64,000 nt of DNA from NCBI GenBank assembly GCA_037013685.1, contig CM072894.1, positions 30,131,529 through 30,195,528 of the forward strand, written 5' to 3'. This stretch comes from Acridotheres tristis. Its lineage: Eukaryota; Chordata; Aves; Passeriformes; Sturnidae. The notes beneath the pieces are model-generated. The model saw only the letters and a list, made by a program, of their open reading frames with translations, was not told where the DNA came from and did no database searches. Of the stretch, positions 1-12,900 are shown piece after piece (the stretch's first letter is position 1; every line of letters starts with the position of its first letter). The translations under genes and the position numbers were made by a program.

Positions 1-3000
1 TCCTCTACATGCAGGGAAAAAAACTATAAAACATTTGTAGAAAACACAGCACAGATGATGTTAATATCAAACAACGGGTTATCATAGTTCACTCATATCT
101 GCTATTCCATCTGTACTGGTCTGATCAGGGGATGTCACTACAGTGACCTCACAAATCTTCATTAACAAAGATCTTTCTTTGTGACTTGATCAACTAAAAA
201 AAATCACAACTTCAGAGCATAAAAGAAAAAATATCCCGAACCATCTATTCCCTCAACTGAGAGTCCAGCCATGAGCCAGTGTGACTCAGGGATTTTCAGG
301 TGCCTGAACACAGGGGCTCCTTCATCTCTATCATGATAACACTGCAATGGCAAATAATCCATTGAACCAGATGTGCTGATATGCAATAGACATCCACACT
401 AAAGGTTAGACATTTCCCCTGCTGAAATCACACAGTCCTCAAAAAATTGAAAAACAGTTGAAGAACAGAAAAGCAGTGCTAGAAAGACTCCTCAGGGGCT
501 GATATAGTTGGCATGGGGATGCTGATACCTGCCTTTGTTACGTTTATTAGAAGTCAATAACTAATGCTGTGATTGTGAATTCAGCATTAATATAAAACAG
601 ATGAGGTTTCACCACTATTCCCTGGGACACTATTTCACAATCATCTACCTTCACTTTGCCCTCTGACAACTACAGAGGCAGATCTGCCTACAGAAACTGC
701 AATCCAACTCTTTGGTGCTACACATTCAGTGAAAGGAAAGCCCTGCACACGCTCTCTGCTTTTCCAATATTCTATTTTGTACCAATAGAGAAGGACAAGA
801 AAGAGTTTGGTTCAAAACCATTGATATCAATTGAAATAAAAAAATAGACATGGGAAAGAAAGAAAGAAAAAGTAGGTAAGGGGTAACACAGCAAGGCACA
901 ATCAATAGAAATTAGAATTGAGAGAGACTATGACAAAAGATGAAAGTTTGGAATAAAACAATCCACAAGTCCCATTTCCTCAGCTTGCAGCTGGTTCTTT
1001 TATTGCTACAAGCTGTGATTCTGGGAACACGAGCACCCTGCAGCCTGATAAACTGCTGCATCAGCCTGCAGCTCTCCTGAGCTGGGGAAGAGGTTACCCT
1101 GTTGCTCACATCTGTAATGAACCTCTTCCTTGCTTTCTGTATGTCTCACAAAACTGGGATGCAAGGGCAGAATCAGAGATATGAATAAACAGGCTAAAAT
1201 AGACACACAAACCTCCACTGTCACACAGGTGGGTGAAGCCCATCCCTGCCCCACATCTGCCCCCAGCTCAGAGGGTTCTCTCTGCCCACAACATCTGGAA
1301 CACCCCAGCACTGGAGCCCCACTGAAGTCACAGGGACTGACAAGGTATTTCTAAATTTTAAAGTTAATTACAAAGTTCCAATTCCCAGTACAAAGCAAGG
1401 AAACGACTTCTTTTAACTTGCCACCACAGCTGCCCAGATCCACCTCAGTAGTTTTTCATTTGGTATTTTGGATTAAAATTCTCAAGACATGAAACAAAAC
1501 AAAATAAAAAAATTCTTAAAAAACAAAATTAAAGCAAATCAAATAACAGTGACAACAACAAAACTTTATGATACTTATTGGGGGTGCAATATTCCACTTC
1601 TTCATGAATATTTTAGTATTCAAGCAAAGAACATGAAATATACGAGACAAAATTTATCCCAGCTCTGCATTAGACACAGAGTATCCAGACATGATACAGT
1701 TATTATGTGCAACCATTTCAATTACAAAGACTGCCAAAGCATGTAATTCAACAGCCACTTCATGCAGTATCTCTTCAGCTGATCTGGCAAGAAGAAGCAG
1801 GACTTGCAGATTAAGTGTCAGCCTCCCAGCTGCCTGTGAATGCTTCCATTTACTTAAAAATGTACTTCCTCATTTTAACTGCATTGTGCCCACATGCTAA
1901 ATCAGTTTCTTTCCATGACAAGCATCATAGCCCAAATGTGTTGTTTGAAAGAGCCGAGTTACTTAAAACACACACTATTGCAAAGTGTTTTCAGCCTGTA
2001 TTTATAGTTTTCTACAACACCATGTTACAACATGCTGTACACTGCTTAAAAATTAATTAACATTATGGCAACAGAAGTGCTATCATGAGACTTGTTTACT
2101 CTTTGGAATTTTAAGAATATTCAATGGCCTGGTCAGCATTAGTTTCTAGAAATTAATTTGGGAATCTGATAGTAATAGTTAAGGTCTGCTGCAGAAGAGC
2201 TTTCATGATGTGACACCTAATTATAATACAATTTTAACAATCAAGCAGATAAAAGCTGTGTCATTGATCCCAAAAAATGTGTCTAATTAAATGCCTCCAA
2301 AGGGGAAAATGCAATCACTTAGTAGGCTTAATTTTATATTACTAAAAAAACTAAAAAATCCGGTATTTTTTCACCCCATAGTTTCACATGTATGTGTTGC
2401 TTTGAGATGTATGGAATATCTCAGAGAGCCAGTGGCAGAAGCAGCCTGAAACATCCATCTCTTGTCTATAGAAACCACATTCCCAACAAGAAATCATACA
2501 GTGCAACATTTTATTTTCCAAAAGACATTTTTTTAAGAAGACTTCACAAGATTTTCAGCAGGAAACTTTCATCGACTCAGTTTCTCAATATCAGGCATTT
2601 TTTTTCCACGTATTTCATGAGAAAACAGAGCTGTTTGTAACTGTTGTAACTAAGGGAACATTTACCAAGCCATGTTTCTTGGCATAAACAAGTCAAATTA
2701 TTGTAGTAACAAAACAGATATTTCAACTCTATTTCACCTCTAGCAGATATTTAACCACCAGGACATGGTATTAGTCTTATCTATTGACCTTTGATTATAC
2801 TGCAGATATGAAAGAGAGCAGTGGTGTACTTTGTATTTCATTTTTATTTCCTGATTTTACAAGATAGTGTAAAAGCACTTCTCAGAGGAATTGTTATACG
2901 GAGAAAATATCAAGAGGAAAATTCAGCTTCATATTTGTATAATTATGAAATGCTTTTTGCACTAGTAACTAATGAGAATTTAAGCATCAATTAGATGAAA

Positions 3001-4034
3001 TAAATACTTGGATCCTACAACAAAGAGCAAATTAATGCAGTAAATTCACCCTCTGTTCAAGTTTTGTGTGAAAACAGCACAGAGTAGGGACAGGACATAA
3101 GGCCAGCTCTTTTCTGTGATTTCTTGAAAGCTGGTACACAAAGATCTTCAATCAGGTAATTGATGAATTTTGTACCTTTGCAAGTAATTCTAATTTACAG
3201 CAAGCCGTGCAATCATGCCCATAACCAGAAACAGAACATGCACCATCACCTGAACACAGGCCATAATTAGAGAACAATGAAGCATTTCTCTGGGTAAATT
3301 CTTCTGTGTCTCTAAAATTGACCTTTTCCTGGAAATTCCTCGCTATTCAAACTTCCCTTGGTCTGGCTTTCACTTCATTGTGTATTCCTCTTCCCCATCT
3401 CAACAGTCCATTAATGTTTAGTGCTGTCTCCCACCTTGCCTGGAGTCTGTTCTAATATCCTGCAGTGCTCAGTGTTCCACACTTCACCCCTCTGCACTCA
3501 CATGGTACTTTGCTCACACACAGCTTTTTATTTACAGTACTAGCTTAACCCAGCAAACTCAGCAGTCCTACTCTCTACTGGGGCACTTTGTATCAGATCC
3601 CAGATATCCCCCACTCTCAGCAGCACCATCTCCAGCTTTGTCATCAGCTTGTCAAAACCTCGATATTTTTCAACATTTTCTAAAAGCTTCCTTGCTCTCG
3701 CTCTCCCTTATCACAGGTGAAAATCATGTGATTTTCCCTGCTGTTCAACTTGGTAATCTCAGGTTTGTCTCTGATGTCTCACACTGTGCTTGCTCTCTTC
3801 AGCTGTGGTAGTCCACTTTACCCAAACAAAGGTGAGGATTCAGGTGTTTTCACCTGATCCCCAGGCACTCAGCAACAAGAGAAGATGGAAGTCACAGGAG
3901 GCACCTCTACCTGCTCTCTCTTCACCAGCTGAAATCCTGCTCCTATTTCCAGCCATTTACACCTTGCAGAACTACAAAAATCATTTCATTACCCCTACCA
4001 GAATGCCCTCAGTCATACCTCCACTCCACCCCAA
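1..4034. other. AT-rich non-coding DNA
   Basis: No gene is recognisable. Reading frames are short (85 codons or fewer), overlap on both strands and lack any known domain. A GC-richer patch near 1000-1340 has frames open on both strands, which reflects composition and not a gene. A short AAAG-type purine run lies near 855-870. Confidence 0.7.
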
Positions 4035-4476
4035 TGTAGCAGAATAGTTTGTAAGGATAGTGCAGAGGGTAATCTTTCCCAGTGAATTACAGCTGTACTG
4101 ATTGCCAAGGAGTGGAGACAGCCTTGCCTGCCCAATGAGCATGGGGCACTCATAGAAGAGCGGGCTAGGGCCATGATTTGGAGCTTGAGACCCAGAGTCT
4201 GCTGTAGTTTGGGATGTAGTCTGCTGGCTGTGAGGAGGAAGGGACATGTGGCTGTGCAAGGGACAGGTAAGGTAAGATGCTGTGTGAGGAACAGACAGGG
4301 TCAGGCAGATGGGAAAGGGACAACTTGGGTTTAGCCAGTCGTGAAGGAAACTTGCAGAGACAGAAGGAGGAAAGGAGTCAGTGCTGTGAGGAGCTGCCTG
4401 AGAGAAGGCATGTAAGGTGTTTAAATAAAGGACTGGTGATGATGCCTGCTGTGTCTGTCTTGACATAATTCCTACA
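4035..4476 (+). mobile_element. Solo LTR of an endogenous retrovirus (probably ERVK-like)
   Basis: The segment starts TGTAGCAGAATAG and ends ATAATTCCTACA, so its ends form the short inverted repeat TGTAG...CTACA expected of a retroviral LTR (TG...CA). The flanks are CCCCAA (4029-4034) and TCTCAA (4477-4482). They agree at four of six positions, and both differences are C/T transitions, as expected of a decayed 6-bp target-site duplication. An AATAAA at 4424-4429 lies 47 bases before the 3' end, the usual place for the R/U5 polyadenylation signal. At 442 bp the length is normal for a bird LTR. No internal viral sequence or partner LTR was seen, so this is a solo LTR left by recombination. A strong splice-donor motif (ACAG|GTAAGG) lies at 4266/4267. 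The 161-codon minus-strand frame across it is a shadow. The 6-bp duplication suggests a class II (ERVK-type) element, but the family assignment is inferred. Confidence 0.7.
4424..4429 (+). terminator. LTR polyadenylation signal AATAAA
   Basis: A canonical AATAAA sits inside the LTR and is followed by a TG-rich stretch (CTGCTGTGTCTGTC) that would serve as the downstream element. The same TTTAAATAAA stretch could also be a weak TATA-like box, since no better one is visible. Confidence 0.5.
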
Positions 4477-7294
4477 TCTCAAGGTACTGCCCAGTGAAAA
4501 AGTTCTGAAGTGTTTCTGGCTATTAACCACTGAGGATTGTCTGCAGCTAGGACCTGCCTTGTCCAACTGAAGGCAGCAGTTATTATTTCTGCAATGAAGA
4601 AAAGAGGGGAACAGCAATAACTATCCCATTCTCAGCTTTCACTCACTATGAATGCTGCCCCATTTCATGGGAATATTGGGGATCAGAGAGCGTGAAAGGA
4701 CACAGTCTTTGGCAGGTTGGTTAACAGCTTTTGAGCCAAGTCTCCCTGATAGAGTGATTTCCACTTGTACTTGGTTATGTTTCCAGCACAGGACAATGAG
4801 ATTTTTTTTTTTTTAGCTCTACTGCTTGGCTAAAGACACTGGAATAACTCGCTGTGGTGTGGAATAACCATGCCAGTAAAGATGACATTTGTGATGGCTA
4901 TGGTGGGTTTTTCCCTTTATTGAACTGACATTCACCTTCTACACTTTTAAGCTGAAAAATTCTCATTTGGCCAAATACTTATTTATCCAAGGCCTCACCT
5001 TTAAAAAAATCCTCCCAAAACAATCCTCATTCTCAGTAAAATTTTATTTGCAATTGTTATAATTGTGATTATTATTACCTTTCCTAATCACTTTCAGAAT
5101 TAAAGTATTGTCTATGGTGCTCCACAGCTCCAAACTGAGCCTAAATGTTTCCTAAAATATCTTCTCTCCCAACTTGCTCTGGCAACCCATGAAGCAATAA
5201 AGTCCAGCTATTTTAACACTGCTAAACCCATCCTTTTCATTCCAGAAAAGTCATCTGAAACTCACTGTTTCAGTTTTCAACCTATTTTGAAATCTCTTTC
5301 AAAAAAGGTTTGGAAGAATTTAAGCCAACATTGTGGCAACTCCTCCCTTTTCCTTAACACCCCATCTAACGTTGTACCTGACTGCTCACTAGCAGTTGTT
5401 TTCTTACAAAAAAAGGACAGCCACAAATGATTCTCACTCTTTGCATCTAAACCTGGAAAATTATGTTACAGGCAGGTGATCCAACTCCTTACCTTACAAC
5501 TACATGCACACCACCAATTGGTATGTTACTGACATTTGTGAATTCATACTACCAATAAGTAATTGCTTAAAACAAAGATAAATACTTTTTTTTTAATGGC
5601 CCTGTCCAACTTTATTTTCTGCATTGCACCTAATACAGTTTGTGCAGTCAAGAAGAGAACACCCCCTACCAGCCTGGTTTTTGCCTCTGCTTCCCATGAA
5701 CACCATTAAGTGTTTAATGGAGCTTGCTTTCCATGGAAGTAAAGCTGGGAGTGAGTAGTTAATGAGACTGAGCACTGCATATTTTTTTCTGGAGAGGGTG
5801 AATGATGTAAGTTTGGGGGTAAAAGGGTAAAAAAAAACCCCACAGTACTCAAAATTATATGCCAAATTCATAAATGCCTATTCCTGCATAGACAACATTT
5901 TTCTTTACTACTTGCTGATGCTACTTGTTCCAGGCTGATGGTAGAGCCAAGCAGACTAATCCTGTGGTGTAAATGGTTTTAGAAGTCAATTGAAATACAT
6001 TAAAAAAGAAATCCAGATTTTGCCACCACTGGGAAGCCCTGGCTCCCCGCACATTGCTGCTCTCAGAGGAGCTTTTGTGATGTTGCTTCACCACGCAGAA
6101 CTCACTTTATGAAACAGCAACTCTGCAGCCATGCAGCACCTAGAGCTAAGCACCACACTGAAAATCTCTGTGCATTCTTCCATCCTCCTTGGTGACAGTT
6201 CCCCAGCAAGACCAAGGATGCATAAAGAAACTCTAAGTTTCTTTATCAGCAAAAGGAGACAGCCCACAGGAGTGAGATGGGGCTCCCTGCAGCTGGAGCA
6301 GAGGGGAATTCACCTCCCCATCACCTCTGCAGGCAAACCCGGGGCAGAGCTGTTACTGCATCTCTGTGAAAATATTTGAATACAAAAAGCCATTTATAAC
6401 ATTTGCATTCCTCCTATAGAGTAACAGTCCCTTTTCTTTTATCATTTCAATTGCAGTAATTTGTTGTTGCTCATACTCCTTTGGAAAAGTAGGAGTTTCT
6501 AGAGACATCTGCAGCCAAAATGCTTGGTAAGGAGTGATGTTTGTGCAAATGGCTTTTGGTCCATGACCCTATTGGAAAGCTCAGAATGCACCACCTCTAG
6601 GTACTCCCACCTACTTTTAAAGATGTTTTTAAACCTTTATTATTAATATATATTTTAAATAATTGACAGTAATATTCCTCAGATATTACCAGGGTACTAA
6701 ACACACATTTCTAGAGAGCTCAGATTATCCCTGTATGTAGCAATTATGTATATAGCTTTTATCATGCATTTCAATTTGTTTTAGATTATAGTCTAGCCTG
6801 GCAAAATGTTTTCAGTACAGAAAAATAAAAGGATTCAAATATTTCCACTAAAATGTTTCTACCAAACTATTTTCACTAGACAAAAAAACCCACAAGCTGT
6901 ATAAGCAGCAAACATTTTTGCAGCCTCTCCTCAAACTCTATTTAATTTTTAGGAATGGGGAAAAAAAAAGGGAAAGGTAGCACAAGTAAAAAAGTACTTC
7001 TTGGAAACAAAGCCAAAACTGCATATAAAAGTAAAAGCAAACTATAATTAAAAAAAAATTGCAAACTACAGGGAAAAAATACCATTTCTGTAGAGTACGA
7101 ACAGGAGCGAGTTTAGGTATGAACAATTAATTGAAACATTAGTGTATTTTTTAGAAAATATTTGTATGATATATTTTTTCTAAGTAGAATATTTAAATTT
7201 TCAGATAACCCCCCGGTCTAGTCTAGTACAGGTCTTCATGTTTTCTTGCTATTTGGTTCAAGAGTTAATGATCAGTAATCTAATACAAAATTCT

Positions 7295-7308
7295 AATATT
7301 TAAATATT
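7295..7308. repeat. 14-bp AT palindrome
   Basis: AATATTTAAATATT is a perfect palindrome. In AT-rich DNA such palindromes are common, so no function is claimed. Confidence 0.4.
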
Positions 7309-7879
7309 TTAGAGGGGATCAGTATTCTCTCAGTAATTGCTGCCAAACAAGTCCAATACTACCTGAATATTTTCAATAAAACAAGCCTCAGATGCCAGGT
7401 GTAGTGTGCTTATCAGTGCTGTTGCTGAGGAAAAGACAAGCAGCACTTGCAGAAGACAGCTGTACTGCTCAGGTAGCAATTACAATAAATTATATTCTTT
7501 TCCCTAGTCCCCAGCATCCCTGACATCCCACAGGATCCTGGGTGTTCTGCTCACTCTCTGTCAGTTACATTACAATAAAATGGAGACATTGTGCTTCCCT
7601 AAAAGTTTCCTCCAAATCCCTCCCTCACAGGAGGTTCCAACAGCCCCAGTCCACAGGTGACTCCATGTGTGAATACAAAACCTCAACTGATAAAAAAAGT
7701 AAGAATTTTGGAAACAAGAACATAAATAATAAATGTCAGAACACGTTATCTGTGTTGTTATTTTTTAAATATCCTTTGTACTTCTCGATGTTCTAGTGTC
7801 TTTTGAACACCAACCAAATTATTAATCTCCTCACAAACTGCTATAAAATGAATATTAACTGCAAACCTGCATCTCTCAC

Positions 7880-7920
7880 CTCCTCTCTTGCATTTTAAAT
7901 GAATGACTAATTCAGTTCTC
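7880..7920 (-). other. Possible 41-bp minus-strand exon (weak)
   Basis: On the minus strand a long T-rich tract ending in AG precedes 41 bases that end in GGAG|GTGAGAG, a good donor. Only one of three frames is open. The internal sequence is AT-rich and the T-rich acceptor is simply the complement of a poly(A)-like run, so chance is the likely explanation. Its incoming phase would fit the outgoing phase of the 30922-31040 candidate, which is a one-in-three coincidence. Confidence 0.08.
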
Positions 7921-9729
7921 CTAAAAAAAACCACAGAAAAAAAAAAAAACCCTAAAACATAAAAAACCTCAAGTGACTGCCAAACTTAGCAGGGTACCAC
8001 AAAGTACAAGACATTCACATTTATATTCATCTGTGCAAATGGAAGATGCAACACTGGGAGGACGCAGTGGCTGCTCCTTCTAGATAATTATATTTTGGAA
8101 TTACAATGAAGCAAGCAGAATTTCTTGCAGCTGAAGATCCCACATCTTACTGGTGTGAGCAGATCACACACAGGGGCTGGGAGAGCTGCCTGCACGGAGA
8201 GGAGCAGCCTTTGGAGCATCCCCCAGGGCATGAAGTGATGATCCACAGTGCTGACCCCGAGACTCTCCACAGAGAACTGGTCTGCTGCTCCCCACACAAA
8301 AACACATCTCTGTCTCAAAAGTCAGTACCTCAGATGTAGAGACAGCCTGAAACAGCACACAGAGCCCTTGCAGGGCAGGGGAGAGGTGGGATGGCCCTGC
8401 TCCTCCTCTGCCACTGCAGCAGGGAAGCTGTGACAAACAGGAGGAGCTGTGCCCTTGGTGCAGGTGTGGCTGTGCAGGTCCCTGCCACAGGACCCTGTGG
8501 CTGCTGATGCTTTACGGTGGCTCACGGACACGGTGCCCAGGTCGGGAACACAAATCCTCTGAGGCTTCTAAAGACATGAAAAGCAGCTCCTGCCTCAGGA
8601 AGCCTCTGCTGTCAGAGGCTCAGAGATCTGGGAAGGGGCAGCCAGGATTGTACATTTTATGGTTTTTAACACATTTGCTCTGGGCTACCTTATAAAAGTC
8701 CAACTGCGGGGAAAAAAAAAGTGTAGGACTCAAAAAAAAAAATAGTCTATTAGTCTTTCCAGCAATGACAGTCCTGGTTCTTGACCTTGTGTTGTAGTTA
8801 CTTTTTTAAAAAGTATTTCACACTGCTGCCTTCAAAATATGGTTGTCTTAATTCAAAAGCAATCACATGCAGAAGATGTATTAGCTTTATACAAACTTCC
8901 TACAAAAGAAGGCAGCAAATACATGCATTAAAGCAATTCCTAGAAAAAGAACAGGTTTTTTAACTGTTAAGATGATTTTATCTGTTGTGAATATTCAAGG
9001 AGGAGTGGAAGAATGTGAAACACAATTAGTGGATATTCAGCTACCAGACTTCCTTGCACCTTGACTTCACAGATTAAATGCTTAGTTATGTTCCTAAATG
9101 CAAAAGAAATTCTCAAATTTCTGCATTCTGAGTTTGGAGAAAAACACTCATGCAAGCCCCAGAGAGGGTAGGAGGTGTCAGCTTGTCAGTTGTTTAGAAG
9201 AGGGTTACAAATTAAAATTGGGCTTGTACTTGCTGCTTATGAGAGAGAAATAAACTGCACAAGAAATCCTGCTGAAAAACAGATAAAGTGATGAAAAAAT
9301 GACTAAGAACAACTGAAGAGTCTTATGCACAAGGAATTAAAGTAGGTATGGGCACTGCAGTGCGAGACAAATCTGGAAGCATGAAAGAAGGCATTGGGCA
9401 CAAACAATACTTTGTTCTAATAATTATTCCACAGGAAAGTACGAAACTGCGATTTTTTTTCAATAAATATTTCTTCTCCCTGTCCAGCAATGTAGGCTTT
9501 CAATGGATAGACCTGCAACCCAAATTCAGAAAATAGTGTAATCATGACAAGACTTTATTCAGAAAACTTATTCCATATTTCTAAATTTCTGATCTTTGAC
9601 TTCAAAATGCTCTTTTGGCCCCAAAATGAAAACAAATTTAAAAAATAAGTTAGTGACGGAGAGACACACAAGGGGTTGGAGACGATGTTAAATTACCAGA
9701 AAAGTAATCTCTCTTATTTTGCTCTTCAG

Positions 9730-9845
9730 CCTTTTGGTCTTTACTTTTTTGTGACCCCTGTGATTATTGTTCTGTTAGTCCTCTATAGTTTCTCCATGTT
9801 TCTCCAAGGCTATTCATCTAATTCTAATGATGAAGAAAAATCAAG
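9730..9845 (+). other. Possible exon encoding a membrane segment (weak)
   Basis: A frame of 76 codons runs from 9676 to 9906. Within it, a pyrimidine-rich tract ending CTCTTCAG precedes 116 bases ending TCAAG|GTATAT. The enclosed frame reads PFGLYFFVTPVIIVLLVLYS (20 residues), then a polar stretch with SNSNDEEKSR, so it looks like a transmembrane helix followed by a charged tail. The acceptor is reasonable and the donor is weak. I recognise no family. T-rich DNA tends to give hydrophobic translations, so this may be composition only. Confidence 0.1.
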
Positions 9846-9906
9846 GTATATCAAATATAAAAATTCAAAACCCACTACAGACCCTATATTTGCTGCAGAG
9901 AATTGA

Positions 9907-12900
9907 AAGCAATCATGAAGAAGGAAAACTGAATTTACATTTAATGCTCTCCATGCCTGAAAATGCAGGGTCTCATGGGTTTTTATTTTAAAATAGAAAA
10001 GAAATAGAATTCTCAAATGTGTTTTGAAGAATATACTAATTTTTGGTTCATTTCTTTACTGAAAAACATAACTGACTTTATTCATTACCAGAAGTCTTAA
10101 TTTTGAGTTGTATCTGGAGGGTATTTTGCAAGATTTGCCTGTATGTGCAGTACAGTAATTATTTTTTGAAGTGCACTGGAAAAGGAAATGAAGTCAGCAG
10201 GTTTATGATCTCAAATCTTTTTGATTTAATTAGAAGTCATTAGCAGCAACCCTCACTATTCAGTGACTGAACATGCCCAAATAGAGATCTTAAAACAGAA
10301 GCCATAAAGCTGCAGGTTTTACAGCTTGCTCAGGTTGAATATATGGCAAAATTCAAGGTTTTTCCTGTGTTATAGTGGACTGGAAATGTGATAATAGAAA
10401 GAATATCACTATAAAAAATTAAATGCTGAGCCTGATGTGATTAAAAGTTAAAGTTAGTAGAAGTAAAGCACAGTAACTTATATCATGTTCCCCCCATGAA
10501 TGTGTTGTGTATTAGCTCTGTCCTTGATTTATGACACTGGAAACTTTTCTGAGTCCCTGTTTTAATGCACACACTCAGTCACAGCTGAGCTGCTCACTAA
10601 TGTGTTGCAGTCCCTGATGAGCTGCCCAATTTCACACCAGCCTGGTGACAGGAGCTCTGCACAATGAGAGCCCCTCCACTGACATTCTGCTGTAATACCT
10701 ATTAACAATTAGATTCCTTTTGCTTGCTATTGTATCTTGCTATTGTCATTCTAACAACAGATGCTTTTCTTATAAACCACTGAATTTACTCAAATTTAAA
10801 TGTCAGGCAGACCAAGTGAATGCACACTCCATGAACCTGCACTGGGGAAAATGAGCTCACATCTGTCTCATTATAATATATTGTATTTCCATTTCATTTA
10901 CTTTCCATTCTTAGCAGAGTTTCAAGCAATTTTTCAATTTCCAAACCAAGCAGCATCTTAGAAAAAGTGAGGTGATTTTTTTTTCCTTTCTATGGCAGAA
11001 AATATATTGTTTGTTGGGATATTTTTGTGGTGTCACACAACAACCCAGCACAATGCTGCTCTCACAAATACATGGTTTAACCAAACAAAACAACATGAGA
11101 AAAAACACTACATAAAAGTTACCAAGGCAGAAATTCTATGAGTAGGTTTCTTGATGAACACTTCTGCATAATTCCAGGTATCACGGACATAAATGAGTAT
11201 AAATTTTATACATTGGATAATTAAATGAATGGGACTTCACAGGGGAAAGTAACACAGGCTCTGACAATCTGCAATTAAGTGGGTTGTAGTGGTGGAGTTT
11301 TACAGATATTTAGTAATGCAGGTAATGTCTCAAGGAGTTTCTAAAGTACTTCAGTATTTAGGGAATTAGTTCCTTTGATGTTTTCTGATAGATCTCATTA
11401 GTTGCACCTAAAGGTATGTCAGCATGTAAAATAAAAATCTTGTTACTGAATTCAGTATCTGCAAATTAAAATAATGACTTGTAGGTGGCTCAGTCTCTGT
11501 ATAAATCATTTAATGTAAGCAATATTAAATTTTAAGAGCAAGTTGAACAATTGTCTTGTCTGATATGATTAAAGAGGTGAGGAAGAAAAAAACTTCAACA
11601 GTAAATTCTGAAAGTCTAAAGTTCAGCTAACAAGTGTGAAGGGCAATTCAATTTGTCCTAAAATACAAAGAAATCAAAGTTGCTATGGTTTTATCATTAT
11701 TTCAAAATGATGGCCAGTCTCTTGCATATTTGCAAATGTAGAATTTTCAGACTGATTCATCCAAGGTTAGATTGTTTATTCCCAGTCTTTCAATATTTTC
11801 TTGCTGTTAGGAATTTTAAATGAACATTTTATTATTGAGTTCCTTGGCAGTAGTCCATATGAGTTGGGACTGTACTTAGAATACAAATGAGAAAATTAAT
11901 TAGGTGATGACAGTTTAGAATATTAGTTTTCAGCTGCCAGTTTTTATTAGGTCTCTTTTTCTGGATGCTCATGAAGTGATTGACAGAAAATTTCAGAAAT
12001 ATATAGGATGTTTTTAGAAATTTCATACTGGAGAACAATATATTCTAACTTATTTTTTGGGGGGGAGGAAAAATCCAAAATACCACATTATATTTAAGCT
12101 GAATAAGTACACTGCATGGAAATTCAGGGGTTTATCCTCTCTTCTGCCAGATTCCATCAGAAATCCCAACCCTCACACACTGTAAAGAGTTTTTAACACA
12201 ATAAAATAATAAATTTCTTGTTCTTTTCCTGAAAGTTGCTACACAGCATTACTGTCCAAATGCTGTCCTACAGATGTGATTTGTATCTCAGTGGCACTGC
12301 TGAAACCCAGTGGCTCTGTGAACCACTGTAAAGTTTGCATTAAATGTGGAGTTAATTACCTCAGGAATATGAATTTTACAAAAGAAAAAGAGAAGACGTG
12401 AAAGGTTTAATTACTTTGAAGAACACATTTAGTGTAAAAATCATGTTTTTGCAAAACTAGATGAATATTTTAAACTTAACCCTAGAGTTTAACCCTAGTC
12501 AATGTAATGTAAATATGGCATCGTGAAAGCCTTCTCAGCACTGTGCTTCTACTTAATATTTTTTATTATATATCTTCAGCATTCTAATTTCTCATCTTTC
12601 TCATTTATATTCTCCTGACATAAAATCAAATTTTAGATCTTTATACAACTTTTATAGCTCTAGTATATTACTATTCAAATCCAAGCACACAGATCTCTTA
12701 TTAAAATGTCACTGTTTCAGAGACATCTTTGGTGCAAATGTTGTTATTTAGATGAAAACAGATTATCACAACAGCAGAGGCTCTTTTTATGTGAAATTTC
12801 ATTTTAGTCCAGCCTGTTTTAGAAGCCTACAGCTGTCAGACCTCGTATCTTTCTCTCTGATCCCTCAAGCTGAGGAACTTTGTTTGTTCCTCTAAGAAAA

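Larger units (their letters stand above)
4477..9660. other. AT-rich non-coding DNA
   Basis: No recognisable gene. It contains an A-tail-like end on the minus strand at 5586-5616 (AATAAA, 16 bases, then nine A), short A-rich runs near 6961 and 7922-7950, and a GC-richer patch at about 8160-8560 with several CpGs. Frames in that patch are open on both strands and resemble nothing known. Confidence 0.65.

Noticed and set aside
3981..4466. 161-codon minus frame
   Set aside because: It lies antisense across the solo LTR and has no retroviral or other domain.
5000..5032. 33-bp minus segment ending AAAG|GTGAGG
   Set aside because: The acceptor side is poor in pyrimidines and the segment is too short to judge.
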